Positions 8,763-18,468 of a stretch of 64,000 nt of DNA are shown here, one piece after another (positions within the stretch are counted from its first letter, which is position 1; each line of letters starts with the position of its first letter). The position numbers and the translations under genes were made by a program. This DNA comes from Candidatus Enterococcus courvalinii. Lineage in GTDB: Bacteria > Bacillota > Bacilli > Lactobacillales > Enterococcaceae. The stretch is from the NCBI RefSeq assembly GCF_017315945.1, contig NZ_JAFLWI010000016.1, forward strand, positions 186,001-250,000, given 5' to 3'. A model generated the notes under the pieces. The model made no database searches, was not told where the DNA came from, and saw nothing but the letters and a program-made list of their open reading frames with translations.

Positions 8763-9523
8763 CATTTTTTTGTTAAGGTTTCTTCTATTTTTTGTTTCGT
8801 TTGCTTTACCGTTGCAACAATTTGATTTTTAATTTCATCTGTTAAACGATATTTGGGCATACTGATACTAAATGCACCAATGATTTCATTATTTTTGACA
8901 ATGGCTGCACCGATACAAAAAATATCTTGTTCCATTTCTTCGTCATCATAAGCAATTTTGGATCGTTGTACTTTTTCAATCTCACTTTTCAAACGTAATG
9001 GATTAGTAATCGTATACTCCGTAAATGGAACGAGCGGGTGCTTCGTCAAATATGTATCATATTGTTCCTCATCAAACTCAGCTAACACGGCTTTTCCCAT
9101 AGCAGAACTATAGAGTGGTCTAGTCACACCGATTTTGGAAGACATTCGGATCGTTTGATTTTTCGCTTCTAGTTTATTGACGTATAAAATTTCTTCATTG
9201 TTTAAAATTCCTAGATGAATAGTTTCATCAATTGTATCTTGGAGTTGTTCAAGATACGGCCGCGTTGCTTCCACTAAATCTTGCTCTTCAATACTTTTAT
9301 TCGCATAACGGATAAATTTACTGCCTAGACGATAATTTTTGTCTACGTTTTTATTTGTATATCCTATTAAAGTTAGTGTATCTAAAATTTTTAAAGCAGT
9401 TGAAGCAGTCATTCCTGTCCCTTTAGCAATTGCTTGTAAGGAAGAATCTGGCATTTCTGCTAAATAATCTAAAATAGATGACGCTTTAATCAAAACTGTT
9501 CCGTAAGGTTTTTTATTTTCCAT
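8762..9523 (-). CDS. IclR-family transcriptional regulator, probable KdgR of the uronate operon
   Basis: The 253-residue protein has an N-terminal winged helix (about residues 10-75, with LQAIAKGTGMTASTALKILDTLTLIGY) followed by an IclR effector domain containing ETIHLGILNNEEILYV and the conserved GAFSISMP near the C-terminus. IclR proteins sense small acids; KdgR of Gram-negatives binds KDG. The gene immediately precedes eda on the same strand, with the operon promoter between them. GGGAG lies 8 bases before the ATG chosen; the upstream extension lacks such a site. The effector is inferred from context only. Confidence 0.85.
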   Translation of the reverse strand: MENKKPYGTVLIKASSILDYLAEMPDSSLQAIAKGTGMTASTALKILDTLTLIGYTNKNVDKNYRLGSKFIRYANKSIEEQDLVEATRPYLEQLQDTIDETIHLGILNNEEILYVNKLEAKNQTIRMSSKIGVTRPLYSSAMGKAVLAEFDEEQYDTYLTKHPLVPFTEYTITNPLRLKSEIEKVQRSKIAYDDEEMEQDIFCIGAAIVKNNEIIGAFSISMPKYRLTDEIKNQIVATVKQTKQKIEETLTKK

Positions 9524-9576
9524 ATTGCACACTCCCGTTTCTTTATAGGAAAAATTATAACGGAAGTGGTCAAATA

Positions 9577-9747
9577 TTAAAAGAACCAACCATGGAACAA
9601 AGAGATACTTTTCTTTCTCAATAAGAAAAACACCTCCACTTTTAAAAGGTTTCGCAGGGCATCACCTTTAGCTAATTCTAAAATCTCAATGATTTCAGGA
9701 ATTGCCATTGTCAACCAGCAATTACCACACACCCAAAACGCTTTCAT
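9577..9747 (-). CDS. Possible small protein of 56 residues, unrecognised
   Basis: A 57-codon frame starts with ATG at 9747 and has AAGGA nine bases upstream, so it could be translated. The predicted product begins MKAFWVCGNCW, has a helical acidic stretch (IPEIIEILELAKGDALRNLL), then a hydrophobic, basic and aromatic tail. It carries a CxxC pair but no family that I recognise. It may equally be the remnant of a longer gene, since this 580-base gap between the uronate island and adhE looks like a junction. No promoter is evident. Confidence 0.3.
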   Translation of the reverse strand: MKAFWVCGNCWLTMAIPEIIEILELAKGDALRNLLKVEVFFLLRKKSISLFHGWFF

Positions 9748-9960
9748 TATTTGATATCCTTAATATAGCAAGAGTCCCATACCCTATAAATAGGATAAAT
9801 TGGGAAAAAATATCTAAAGTTGATCTTATGTTTTAAATTTTTATCTATCTTAGTAATTGATAGCTAAGTGGTCGTGGAAGTGTTTCACTCTTTTTCAAAT
9901 GACAAAAATTTTTATAAGTAATCTCAAAGTACATATTTGAACACATATTTTCTCTCTACA

Positions 9961-9997
9961 TAAAAAAATTGTCTGAATGAGAGAATCATTCAGACAA
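9961..9997 (-). terminator. adhE: Rho-independent terminator downstream of adhE
   Basis: TTGTCTGAATGA (9969-9980) pairs perfectly with TCATTCAGACAA (9986-9997) around GAGAA; on the minus strand it is followed by a run of seven T. It is the last of three hairpins behind adhE and the only one with a classic T tract. Confidence 0.85.
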
Positions 9998-10023
9998 ACT
10001 TCCATGAATCAATATGATTTTAA

Positions 10024-10063
10024 ATCCCCCACACAAATTTGAGCGGAAATTTGTGTGGGGGAT
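10024..10063. repeat. Perfect 17-bp inverted repeat behind adhE
   Basis: The arm ATCCCCCACACAAATTT (10024-10040) is perfectly complementary to 10047-10063 around a 6-base loop GAGCGG. It lacks a T tract on either side, so it is not a simple terminator. Confidence 0.85.
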
Positions 10064-10068
10064 CCCGA

Positions 10069-10095
10069 TAGCGTACAGCTGCCAGCCGTACGCTA
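10069..10095. repeat. Perfect inverted repeat TAGCGTAC adjoining the 17-bp hairpin
   Basis: TAGCGTAC (10069-10076) pairs with GTACGCTA (10088-10095); the loop AGCTGCCAGCC can itself pair through GCT/AGC. It stands 15 bases from the adhE stop codon. With the 17-bp hairpin it forms a compact two-hairpin unit of a kind often found as an intergenic repeat. Confidence 0.75.
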
Positions 10096-10109
10096 ACTTT
10101 TAACAGTCA

Positions 10110-12707
10110 TTAAGCTTTGTAAGCATCAATGATGATTTGTTTTAATTCACTAATTAATGGTTCTTTTGGATTAGCAGTTGTACATTGGTCTTCGTAAGCT
10201 AATTCAGCCATACGGTCAACTGTTGTATCAAGTGTTTCTTGTGTTACACCTTGTGCTTTCAAGTTCATATCGATACCTACGTTTTGACCTAATTCATAGA
10301 CAGCTTTTGCTAATGCATCTACTAACTCAGCAGTTGTTTCGCCTTTTAGTCCTAAGAATTTAGCAATGTCTGCATAGTCTGTATCTGCACGGAAGTAGTC
10401 ATATTTAGGGAACATTGCGTGTTTTTGTGGATCTTTTGCATTGTAGCGAATAATGTGTGGTAACAAGATGGCATTTGTACGTCCATGAGGAATGCCATAT
10501 TCGCCACCAATTTTGTGGGCGATTGAATGACAAATTCCTAGGAACGCATTTGCAAACGCCATACCAGCCATTGTTGACGCATTATGCATTTTTTCACGTG
10601 ATTCCATATCAGGTGTTTTTACTGATTTTTCTAAATAATCAAAGACCAACTTGATTGCTTGTAGACTTAAACCACGAGTATAATCAGATGCCATGACAGA
10701 AACATATGATTCAATTGCGTGCGTCAAGACATCCATACCAGTATCTGCAGTTACAGAAGCCGGAACTGACATAACAAATTGTGGGTCAACAATTGCAACA
10801 TCTGGTGTCAACGCATAGTCTGCTAATGGGTATTTAACATGTGTATCGCTATCAGTAATAACTGCAAAAGGAGTTACTTCTGAACCTGTTCCTGAAGTTG
10901 TCGGAATACATACAAATTGAGTTTTTTCAGGTTTTGCAATTTTGTACGTACGTTTACGGATATCCAAGAATTTTTGTTTTGCTCCAAAGAAAGAAGTATC
11001 TGGGTGTTCATAGAACATCCACATTCCTTTAGCAGCGTCCATTGCAGATCCACCACCTAATGCGATTACTGTATCAGGTTTGAAGTCAGCCATTAGTTTT
11101 GTTCCAGCATAAACAGTATCTGTTGAAGGGTTAGGCTCAACATCAGAGAAAACTTCGATTTTCACGTCGTTTTTACGGCGAGCAAGCACTTCACGAACTG
11201 TATCACAGTAACCAAATTGAACCATTCCTGGGTCACAAACGATCATGACACGTTCAACGTTTTCCATTTTTTCTAAGTAAAGTAATGAATTCTTTTCAAA
11301 GAAGATTTTTGGCGGTAATTTGAACCATTGCATGTTATTTCTCCGTTTCGCTACAGTTTTGACGTTGATTAAGTTGACAGCAGATACATTACGAGAAACA
11401 GAATTTTTACCATATGAACCACAACCTAAAGTTAATGAAGGAATCATTTCATTGTAGATATTACCAATTCCGCCTTCAGCTGATGGTGTATTAACTAGAA
11501 TACGACAAGCTTTCATTCGTAAACCAAATTTCACATGTAAATCTTCATTTTCTGAATGAATAACAGCTGTATGTCCTAATCCACCAAGATTTAACATACC
11601 TTCACATAATTCAAATGCATGATCTGTATTATTTGCTTTAATCATTGCTAAAACTGGCGACAATTTTTCACGTGAAAGTGGGTAATCAGCACCAACACCT
11701 TCTAATTCAGCAACTAACATTTTTGTTCCTTCTGGTACTTTGATGCCTGCTAATTTAGCAATTTCCATTGCAGAATGCCCAACGATTGCTGGGTTAACAG
11801 CATACTTACCTTCGTTCATCACTGCATCTTCTAATTTTGCAAGTTCGCTTGGTTTTACAAAATACACTTGATGAGCTTGGAATTCTGCTTTTACAGCTGC
11901 ATAAATTTCTTTGTCAACAATCACTGCTTGTTCAGATGCACAAATCATTCCGTTATCAAATGTTTTTGATACGATTAAATCATTCACTGCACGTTTTACT
12001 TTTGCTGTTTTTTCAATGTACGCTGGCACATTCCCTGGTCCAACGCCTAGAGCTGGTTTCCCAGTTGAATAAGCAGATTTAACCATTCCTGCTCCACCTG
12101 TTGCTAAAACAATTGCAATTCCAGGATGATTCATCAACATTGAGGTTGCATCAATTGATGGATGCTCGATCCATTGGATACAGTTTTCTGGTGCACCAGC
12201 TGCAATTGCTGCATCACGGACAACACGCGCTGCTTCTGCAGAAGATTTTTGTGCGCTTGGATGAAAAGCAAATACGATTGGATTTCTTGTTTTCAATGCG
12301 ATCATTGATTTGAAAATCGTTGTTGAAGTTGGGTTAGTTGTTGGTGTTACACCACAAACAACTCCTACTGGTTCAGCAATTTCGATCAATCCTTTTTGAA
12401 CGTCTTCATTGATTACGCCAACTGTTTTATCATGTTTAATATTATTCCAAATATACTCTGAAGCATACATATTTTTAATTGCTTTATCTTCATAAATACC
12501 ACGACCAGTTTCTTCAACTGCCATTTTTGCTAGAGGCATGTGTTGATCTAAGGCAGCCATTGCCATTTCATGTACGATATGGTCCACTTTTGCTTGATCA
12601 AAGTCTTCCATTTCCTTTAGGGCTACATTTGCTTTTGTTGCAAGATCATCGATCATTGCTTGCACGTCGATCGTTTTTACTTGTTCTTTTTCCAATGTCT
12701 TAGCCAT
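10110..12707 (-). CDS. adhE: Bifunctional acetaldehyde-CoA/alcohol dehydrogenase
   Basis: The 865-residue fusion reduces acetyl-CoA to acetaldehyde and then ethanol, reoxidising two NADH in fermentation. The N-terminal half is a CoA-dependent aldehyde dehydrogenase with its cysteine in FDNGMICASEQ (about residue 250); the C-terminal half is an iron alcohol dehydrogenase with GGGSAMDAAKGMW near residue 540, and metal ligands in HAIESYVS and GICHSIAHKIGGEYGIPHGRTN. Both halves look intact. The frame opens 8 codons earlier but AGGAGG lies six bases before this ATG. The gene is monocistronic, with Rex-like operators at its promoter. AdhE of this type assembles into spirosomes. Confidence 0.97.
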   Translation of the reverse strand: MAKTLEKEQVKTIDVQAMIDDLATKANVALKEMEDFDQAKVDHIVHEMAMAALDQHMPLAKMAVEETGRGIYEDKAIKNMYASEYIWNNIKHDKTVGVINEDVQKGLIEIAEPVGVVCGVTPTTNPTSTTIFKSMIALKTRNPIVFAFHPSAQKSSAEAARVVRDAAIAAGAPENCIQWIEHPSIDATSMLMNHPGIAIVLATGGAGMVKSAYSTGKPALGVGPGNVPAYIEKTAKVKRAVNDLIVSKTFDNGMICASEQAVIVDKEIYAAVKAEFQAHQVYFVKPSELAKLEDAVMNEGKYAVNPAIVGHSAMEIAKLAGIKVPEGTKMLVAELEGVGADYPLSREKLSPVLAMIKANNTDHAFELCEGMLNLGGLGHTAVIHSENEDLHVKFGLRMKACRILVNTPSAEGGIGNIYNEMIPSLTLGCGSYGKNSVSRNVSAVNLINVKTVAKRRNNMQWFKLPPKIFFEKNSLLYLEKMENVERVMIVCDPGMVQFGYCDTVREVLARRKNDVKIEVFSDVEPNPSTDTVYAGTKLMADFKPDTVIALGGGSAMDAAKGMWMFYEHPDTSFFGAKQKFLDIRKRTYKIAKPEKTQFVCIPTTSGTGSEVTPFAVITDSDTHVKYPLADYALTPDVAIVDPQFVMSVPASVTADTGMDVLTHAIESYVSVMASDYTRGLSLQAIKLVFDYLEKSVKTPDMESREKMHNASTMAGMAFANAFLGICHSIAHKIGGEYGIPHGRTNAILLPHIIRYNAKDPQKHAMFPKYDYFRADTDYADIAKFLGLKGETTAELVDALAKAVYELGQNVGIDMNLKAQGVTQETLDTTVDRMAELAYEDQCTTANPKEPLISELKQIIIDAYKA

Positions 12708-12738
12708 TGTCTTCCTCCTAGTGGGTATCACTTATTCT

Positions 12739-12756
12739 TTGTTAACTATTTCACAT
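12739..12756 (-). promoter_or_regulatory. Second Rex-like operator, downstream of the adhE -10 box
   Basis: On the minus strand ATGTGAAATAGTTAACAA fits the Rex consensus TTGTGAANNNNTTCACAA at 12 of 14 defined positions. It lies just downstream of the adhE -10 box, over the likely transcription start. Confidence 0.45.
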
Positions 12757-12760
12757 ATGT

Positions 12761-12789
12761 ATCATACAATAATTTATTTTAGTTGTAAA
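12761..12789 (-). promoter_or_regulatory. adhE: adhE promoter
   Basis: On the minus strand TTTACA (12784-12789) and TATGAT (12761-12766) are 17 bases apart, a good SigA promoter about 55 bases before the adhE start. Confidence 0.75.
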
Positions 12790-12796
12790 TAGTTTT

Positions 12797-12814
12797 TTGT
12801 GATTTTTTTCACAG
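12797..12814. promoter_or_regulatory. Rex operator upstream of adhE
   Basis: TTGTGATTTTTTTCACAG matches the redox repressor Rex consensus TTGTGAANNNNTTCACAA at 12 of 14 defined bases. It sits 7 bases upstream of the -35 box. Rex releases DNA at high NADH, and adhE is a standard Rex target in Firmicutes. Confidence 0.75.
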
Positions 12815-12957
12815 TTTTAAAAGCAAAGGTAAACATTGATATTATAAAGTTATCTAGCTATCAACATTTTCCCCACTGTCTAAATAAAAAATATTTTTCA
12901 CCTATCTATCACGTTCACTATTGAACTTACTTTTATGCTTTTGTTTTTCAAATAAAA
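12815..12957. other. Intergenic stretch upstream of the adhE promoter region
   Basis: This AT-rich stretch between the adhE regulatory region and the yajC terminator shows no open frame with a ribosome binding site and no further hairpin that I can defend. Confidence 0.5.
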
Positions 12958-12993
12958 AAGAGGCACAACTAATTAAATAGCTGTACCTCTTCA
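12951..12993 (-). terminator. Terminator of the tgt-yajC operon
   Basis: AAGAGGcACA pairs with TGTaCCTCTT with one mismatch, and the inner CTA/TAG can extend the stem. On the minus strand it is followed by TTTTTTATTTG. Confidence 0.75.
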
Positions 12994-13020
12994 GATGAAA
13001 AATAATTATAGAACCTATAC

Positions 13021-13398
13021 TTATTTTTCGTCTTTGTTTTCTTCAGAAACTACTTCTGTTACTTCTTCAGTGATTGTTTCTTCTTTTGTATCAACTGGCT
13101 CTTCGACAGTTGTCACTGTAGCATCGTTTTCTACAGTCACTCCTGGTTTAACCGTTTTAATTGACGCACGGTCAAACTCTAAGAAGATACCTTCGCAGTC
13201 TAAAACCACTGTCCGTTTGTCTTCATCGATTTCTGAAATTACGCCATGCAAGCCGCCAATTGTAACAACTGCATCACCTGGTTTCATACTATCTAACAAA
13301 TTTTGACGTTCTTGTTGTTGTTTCTTTTGTGTACGTGACATAAAGTACCACATCGCTAACAACGCAACGAACATCACAATCATTGGTAATGATCCCAT
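13021..13398 (-). CDS. yajC: Sec translocase accessory subunit YajC
   Basis: YajC is a small single-pass membrane protein associated with SecDF/SecYEG. The 125 residues start MGSLPMIVMFVALLAMWYF (one membrane helix), continue with a basic KKQQQERQNLLDSMKPGDAVVTIGG segment typical of the family, and end in an unusually acidic, Glu/Thr/Val-rich tail of about 35 residues. The ATG with GAGGTG six bases upstream was chosen over a start 12 codons earlier. tgt lies directly upstream on the same strand, the arrangement found widely in bacteria. Confidence 0.9.
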   Translation of the reverse strand: MGSLPMIVMFVALLAMWYFMSRTQKKQQQERQNLLDSMKPGDAVVTIGGLHGVISEIDEDKRTVVLDCEGIFLEFDRASIKTVKPGVTVENDATVTTVEEPVDTKEETITEEVTEVVSEENKDEK

Positions 13399-13497
13399 TT
13401 TTTTCACCTCACTCAATCTATCTACAAAAACCACTTTAGCATAAAAAGTACTATCTACACTAGCTTTTTACCTAAATTTCACATAAAAGTCATGAAT

Positions 13498-14643
<1,146 letters not shown>

Positions 14644-14688
14644 TCAATTCCCCACTTTCTCTATAAAATAGCGTTGACAACTCACACA

Positions 14689-14717
14689 ATCATAATCGTT
14701 TCAGCACTTTTTTGCAA
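14689..14717 (-). promoter_or_regulatory. Promoter of the tgt-yajC operon
   Basis: On the minus strand TTGCAA (14712-14717) is followed after 17 bases by TATGAT (14689-14694), about 45 bases before the tgt start. Confidence 0.75.
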
Positions 14718-14814
14718 GAGTTTATCTGTGGCTCTTGTTCTATTTAATCCTCATTTTTAGAAGTATTTTTGGAATAATCAATGCAAGAAGAGAGGCAAAA
14801 AAGTTAATCTTTGT

Positions 14815-14820
14815 TATAAT
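14815..14820 (+). promoter_or_regulatory. Perfect -10 box of the DUF975 gene
   Basis: TATAAT occurs 34 bases before the start codon of the DUF975 gene. I see no good -35 box at 16-18 bases upstream, so the strength of this promoter is uncertain. Confidence 0.45.
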
Positions 14821-14853
14821 AATTTTAACTTATGGAAAAGGAGTGAAAAATAG

Positions 14854-15564
14854 ATGAAATCTTCTGCTGAATTAAAATCACAAGCAAAAGCTAGTTTGAA
14901 AGGTCGTTGGGGGCAAGCGGTATTATTGAATTTGATTCCGTCATTAATTGCTATTGCACTTATTCTTTTGATTCTTGTACCATTCATCTTGTTTATTGCA
15001 AGTATGTCAGATGTTACAAGCATTCAGGAAACGATGGTGAATGACAATGGCGGTTCTGGCGCTGGCAGCAGTGGTGGCGGAGTTGTTTCCGGCATTATTT
15101 CTGCATTGTTTATGAGTGGTATTTCTTGGACTTACCTTGACGTACTACGTGGACAAAAATCACAAATTGAACCATTTAAAGATGCATTCCGTGGATTTTC
15201 AGGTCTCTTTATTGGTGGCATTATTGGTCTAGCTATTTTAATTTGGTTGTTCACTACATTATGGACATTGTTGTTTATTATCCCTGGGATTATCAAAAGT
15301 TATGCTTACTCTCAAAGCTACTTTATCTACTACGACACGATTCAAGAGACAGGCCAAAAACCTCGTGTGCTTGATACGATCACAGCAAGTCGTAAACTAA
15401 TGGATGGTTATAAAGGAAAATTGTTCTGGTTGGATCTATCATTTATCGGCTGGCATATTCTTGCATTGCTGACTGCAGGAATCGGCTACTTATGGTTGAA
15501 TCCATATATTACAGCAACAAAAGCTGCTTTCTACAATGAATTACCAAAAGATGTTGCTTACTAA
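14854..15564 (+). CDS. DUF975 family multipass membrane protein
   Basis: A 236-residue integral membrane protein of the DUF975 (YciC-like) family. It begins with the family motif LKSQAKASLKGRWGQAVLLNLIPS, has a glycine/serine-rich external loop near residues 64-75 and about five or six hydrophobic segments, and contains KPRVLDTITASRKLMDGYKGKLFWLDLSFIGW near residue 165, the typical DUF975 core. Function is unknown; some relatives are linked to envelope stress. AAGGAG lies ten bases before the ATG. Monocistronic, convergent with the P-type ATPase gene. Confidence 0.8.
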   Translation: MKSSAELKSQAKASLKGRWGQAVLLNLIPSLIAIALILLILVPFILFIASMSDVTSIQETMVNDNGGSGAGSSGGGVVSGIISALFMSGISWTYLDVLRGQKSQIEPFKDAFRGFSGLFIGGIIGLAILIWLFTTLWTLLFIIPGIIKSYAYSQSYFIYYDTIQETGQKPRVLDTITASRKLMDGYKGKLFWLDLSFIGWHILALLTAGIGYLWLNPYITATKAAFYNELPKDVAY

Positions 15565-15576
15565 GCTTCACAGCAG

Positions 15577-15619
15577 GTACACAAAAAGCTGCGGTAACTA
15601 ACCGCAGCTTTTTGTGTAC
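15577..15619. terminator. Terminator between the DUF975 gene and the P-type ATPase gene
   Basis: A perfect 19-bp stem (15577-15595 with 15601-15619) around AACTA contains GCTGCGGT and is followed on the plus strand by CTTTTTTG. The internal AGCTTTTT on the minus strand suggests that it also stops the convergent gene. Confidence 0.9.
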
Positions 15620-15629
15620 ACTTTTTTGT

Positions 15630-18272
15630 TTATTCTTCTTCATCGTCCACATCTGGCAGTTGATGGAACTTGATCAATTCACTCACTGCAATTGGTGTGA
15701 CTGACAAAATGAATACCAGTAACCAATGATTCAAACTAATATGAACAAGCCCAAAAAGTTCTTGTGTGAATGGAAACAGTGCCATTGCCGTAGTAATCAC
15801 TACAGCCAAGACTGCCATTTCTAATAATGATTTATTCGAAGATAGACTGACCTTAAATATGGATTGGCTACTTCGCACATTAAAGACATGCAAAATGGAA
15901 GAGTAAGCTAACACTAGAAAAGCAACCGTTTGACCAACTTCTTGACTAGCATCAACCCAAGGACTGATTGTATCAACAAAACTTCCTAAATAGTATCCAA
16001 AGAGTGTCACAACCGTAAATACACTTGCGTTCACTGCAATTTTTTGCCACAATCCACGTGCAAAAATCCCCTCATTCCGAGGAATTGGCATTTGATCCAT
16101 AATTCCTGCTTCTGCTGGCTCTCTTCCAAGCGCAAATCCTGGTAGGCCATCAGCTACTACGTTGACAAATAATAATTGAACTGCCGTAAATGGCGCGCCC
16201 CATCCTAGAAGCATGGCAATCAACACAATGAAAATTTCTGAGATATTACAACTCAAAAGGAAGTTGATTGCTTTTCGAATATTTTGGTAAACAGAACGCC
16301 CTTGGCTAACTGCATCGACAATCGTTGCAAAATTATCATCGGTTAAAATCATATCAGACGCACTTTGAGCTACATCCGTCCCAGTGATTCCCATGGCGCA
16401 GCCAACATCACTTGCTTTTAACGCAGGCGCATCATTTACTCCGTCACCAGTCATCGCTACAACCGCACCCGTTCGTTGCCATGACTTGACGATCCGAATC
16501 TTGTCTTCTGGCGTTACTCGTGCATAGACAGACAATTCTTTTACGCGTTGATCTAATTCTTCATCAGTCAACGCATGTAATTCTGCGCCTGTCAAAGCCT
16601 CTGAAGAATGTTCCAAAATTCCAAGTTCTTTTGCAATCGCACTCGCTGTCACAACATGGTCACCAGTAATCATTACTGTTTTGATTCCAGCTTTTTTCGC
16701 ACGAGCGATTGCTCCTTTACTTTCTGGACGAGGCGGATCAATCATACCAATCAAACCGATCAAACGTAAATCTTTTTCTAAGACTTCTGAACGAATGTCT
16801 TGTGGTTCTTCATCATAGACAGCAAAGCCAACCGCAATCACGCGAAGCGCACGTTTTCCGAAACGGTCATTGACAACTGTCGCTTGTTCGATATCTCCAT
16901 AACGAAAGCGTGGAGCTAATACATCAAAAGCACCTTTGGTAATGGAAATATATTTTTTTCCCATCTTATGTACCGTTGTCATCATTTTTCGCTCTGAGTC
17001 AAACGGCAATTCTCCGATTCGAGGATAATTTTCTTCCAACTCTGCTTTTGTATGATAGTTTTCTTCCACTGCACGCACAATTGCGGCTTCCGTTGGATTG
17101 CCTTTGATAATTAGTTCATCGTTTTCTTTTTCAACACTTACATCTGTACACAAAGCGGCCATTTTCAAGACTTCCATCGCACTATCTGTCATAGCATCTT
17201 CTGTGTCAGTAACTTCATCGCCGCGACTCCAAACTCGACGCACGCGCATTTTATTTTGGGTTAAGGTTCCCGTCTTATCAGAACAAATGACGTTCGCTGT
17301 TCCTAATGTTTCAACTGCAGGCAGTTGACGAATAATTGCATGTTTTTTTGCCATTTTCTGAACACCAAATGCTAAAGTCAATGTCACGATAACTGTCAAT
17401 GTTTCTGGCACTGCCGCAACTGCTAAAGAGACAGACGTCATAAACATCTCTAGTAATGGTTCCCCTTGCAGTTCACCAATAACAAAGACTAATGCAGCGG
17501 CTCCTAATGCAATAAAACTAATTCGTTTACCTAACTGATTCAAGCGAACTTGTAAAGGTGTTTTCTGCATCATATCGCCACTTAATAGTCCAGCGATTTT
17601 TCCCATTTCAGTTTGCATCCCAATTGCCGTAACAATTGCTTGACCACGACCGGCAGCTACACTACATCCTTTAAAAACCATATTGATTTGATCACCTAAA
17701 GGTACTTCTTCTTTGCTAACGTAAGTGGCATCTTTTTCAACTGCTTCACTCTCACCAGTCAAAGCTGATTCTTCCACTCGAAGTTGTGAACTTTGAATCA
17801 AACGCGCATCTGCAGGAATGGTTGCCCCAGACTCTAAAATCAAGATATCTCCAACAACTAATTGTTCGGCATCAATTTGTTCACGTTTACCATCTCGTAA
17901 AACTAGCGCCGTCTGCTTATTCATATCCTGTAACGATTCTAATGCTTTTTCTGCATTTCCTTCTTGAACAATTGTAAGTGCAGAGTTGATGACAACAATA
18001 GCGATAATCAACAGACCTTCAAACAAATCTCCGTGTTCCGTTGCAAAGGCTGTGTAAAAAGAAATTACAGCAGCAACTAATAAAATAATTGTTGTAAAAT
18101 CTGCTAAACTTCTAAAAAATTTTCTGGCTAATGATTCTTTCTTTGCTTCATCAAAACGGTTAGGCCCCTGCTCCTTGCTTCGCTTAGTTGCTTCTTGGGA
18201 AGTCAATCCACGCTCTAAGTTTGCATTGGTTTCTTCTTGGACTTTTTTCACCGTTTTTTTATATTCTTCCAT
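15630..18272 (-). CDS. P-type Ca2+-transporting ATPase (P2A family)
   Basis: This 880-residue pump has the full P-type layout: an N-terminal cation ATPase domain, the actuator loop with LTGESEAVEK near residue 175, helix M4 with VAAVPETLTVIVT, the phosphorylation motif CSDKTGTLTQ near residue 335, the nucleotide domain, the hinge MTGDGVNDAPALKASDVG near residue 605, and about ten membrane helices. Length and motifs match Listeria LMCA1, a Ca2+/H+ antiporting ATPase, so Ca2+ export is the likely role; Mg2+ or Mn2+ cannot be excluded. GGAGG lies six bases before the ATG. No partner genes are adjacent. Confidence 0.88.
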   Translation of the reverse strand: MEEYKKTVKKVQEETNANLERGLTSQEATKRSKEQGPNRFDEAKKESLARKFFRSLADFTTIILLVAAVISFYTAFATEHGDLFEGLLIIAIVVINSALTIVQEGNAEKALESLQDMNKQTALVLRDGKREQIDAEQLVVGDILILESGATIPADARLIQSSQLRVEESALTGESEAVEKDATYVSKEEVPLGDQINMVFKGCSVAAGRGQAIVTAIGMQTEMGKIAGLLSGDMMQKTPLQVRLNQLGKRISFIALGAAALVFVIGELQGEPLLEMFMTSVSLAVAAVPETLTVIVTLTLAFGVQKMAKKHAIIRQLPAVETLGTANVICSDKTGTLTQNKMRVRRVWSRGDEVTDTEDAMTDSAMEVLKMAALCTDVSVEKENDELIIKGNPTEAAIVRAVEENYHTKAELEENYPRIGELPFDSERKMMTTVHKMGKKYISITKGAFDVLAPRFRYGDIEQATVVNDRFGKRALRVIAVGFAVYDEEPQDIRSEVLEKDLRLIGLIGMIDPPRPESKGAIARAKKAGIKTVMITGDHVVTASAIAKELGILEHSSEALTGAELHALTDEELDQRVKELSVYARVTPEDKIRIVKSWQRTGAVVAMTGDGVNDAPALKASDVGCAMGITGTDVAQSASDMILTDDNFATIVDAVSQGRSVYQNIRKAINFLLSCNISEIFIVLIAMLLGWGAPFTAVQLLFVNVVADGLPGFALGREPAEAGIMDQMPIPRNEGIFARGLWQKIAVNASVFTVVTLFGYYLGSFVDTISPWVDASQEVGQTVAFLVLAYSSILHVFNVRSSQSIFKVSLSSNKSLLEMAVLAVVITTAMALFPFTQELFGLVHISLNHWLLVFILSVTPIAVSELIKFHQLPDVDDEEE

Positions 18273-18315
18273 CCTATTCCTCCTTCAATCTTCATTAAAT
18301 AATAATCCTATATTA

Positions 18316-18345
18316 AATATAACATCATTTTTTTATTTTTTTCAA
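18316..18345 (-). promoter_or_regulatory. Candidate promoter of the Ca2+-ATPase gene
   Basis: On the minus strand TTGAAA (18340-18345) precedes TATATT (18316-18321) by 18 bases, about 45 bases before the ATPase start. Confidence 0.5.
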
Positions 18346-18415
18346 CTTAATAGACTATTTCAGACAATTTATGGATTTTGTTCATAAAAAAAGCACAAAA
18401 TCATAAGCACCTCAT

Positions 18416-18444
18416 TTGCAAGCGCTAACACAATATGCTATTAT
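18416..18444 (+). promoter_or_regulatory. Intact promoter of the decayed gene
   Basis: TTGCAA (18416-18421), a 17-base spacer and TATTAT (18439-18444) form a good SigA promoter. It points into the pseudogene that starts 25 bases downstream. Confidence 0.7.
18417..18430 (+). promoter_or_regulatory. Candidate cre box overlapping the -35 of the decayed gene
   Basis: TGCAAGCGCTAACA matches the CcpA consensus TGWAANCGNTNWCA at 13 of 14 positions. It overlaps the -35 box, which would make the promoter glucose-repressed. Confidence 0.65.
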
Positions 18445-18468
18445 ATAGGTGTAAGGAAGGAGGATAAC

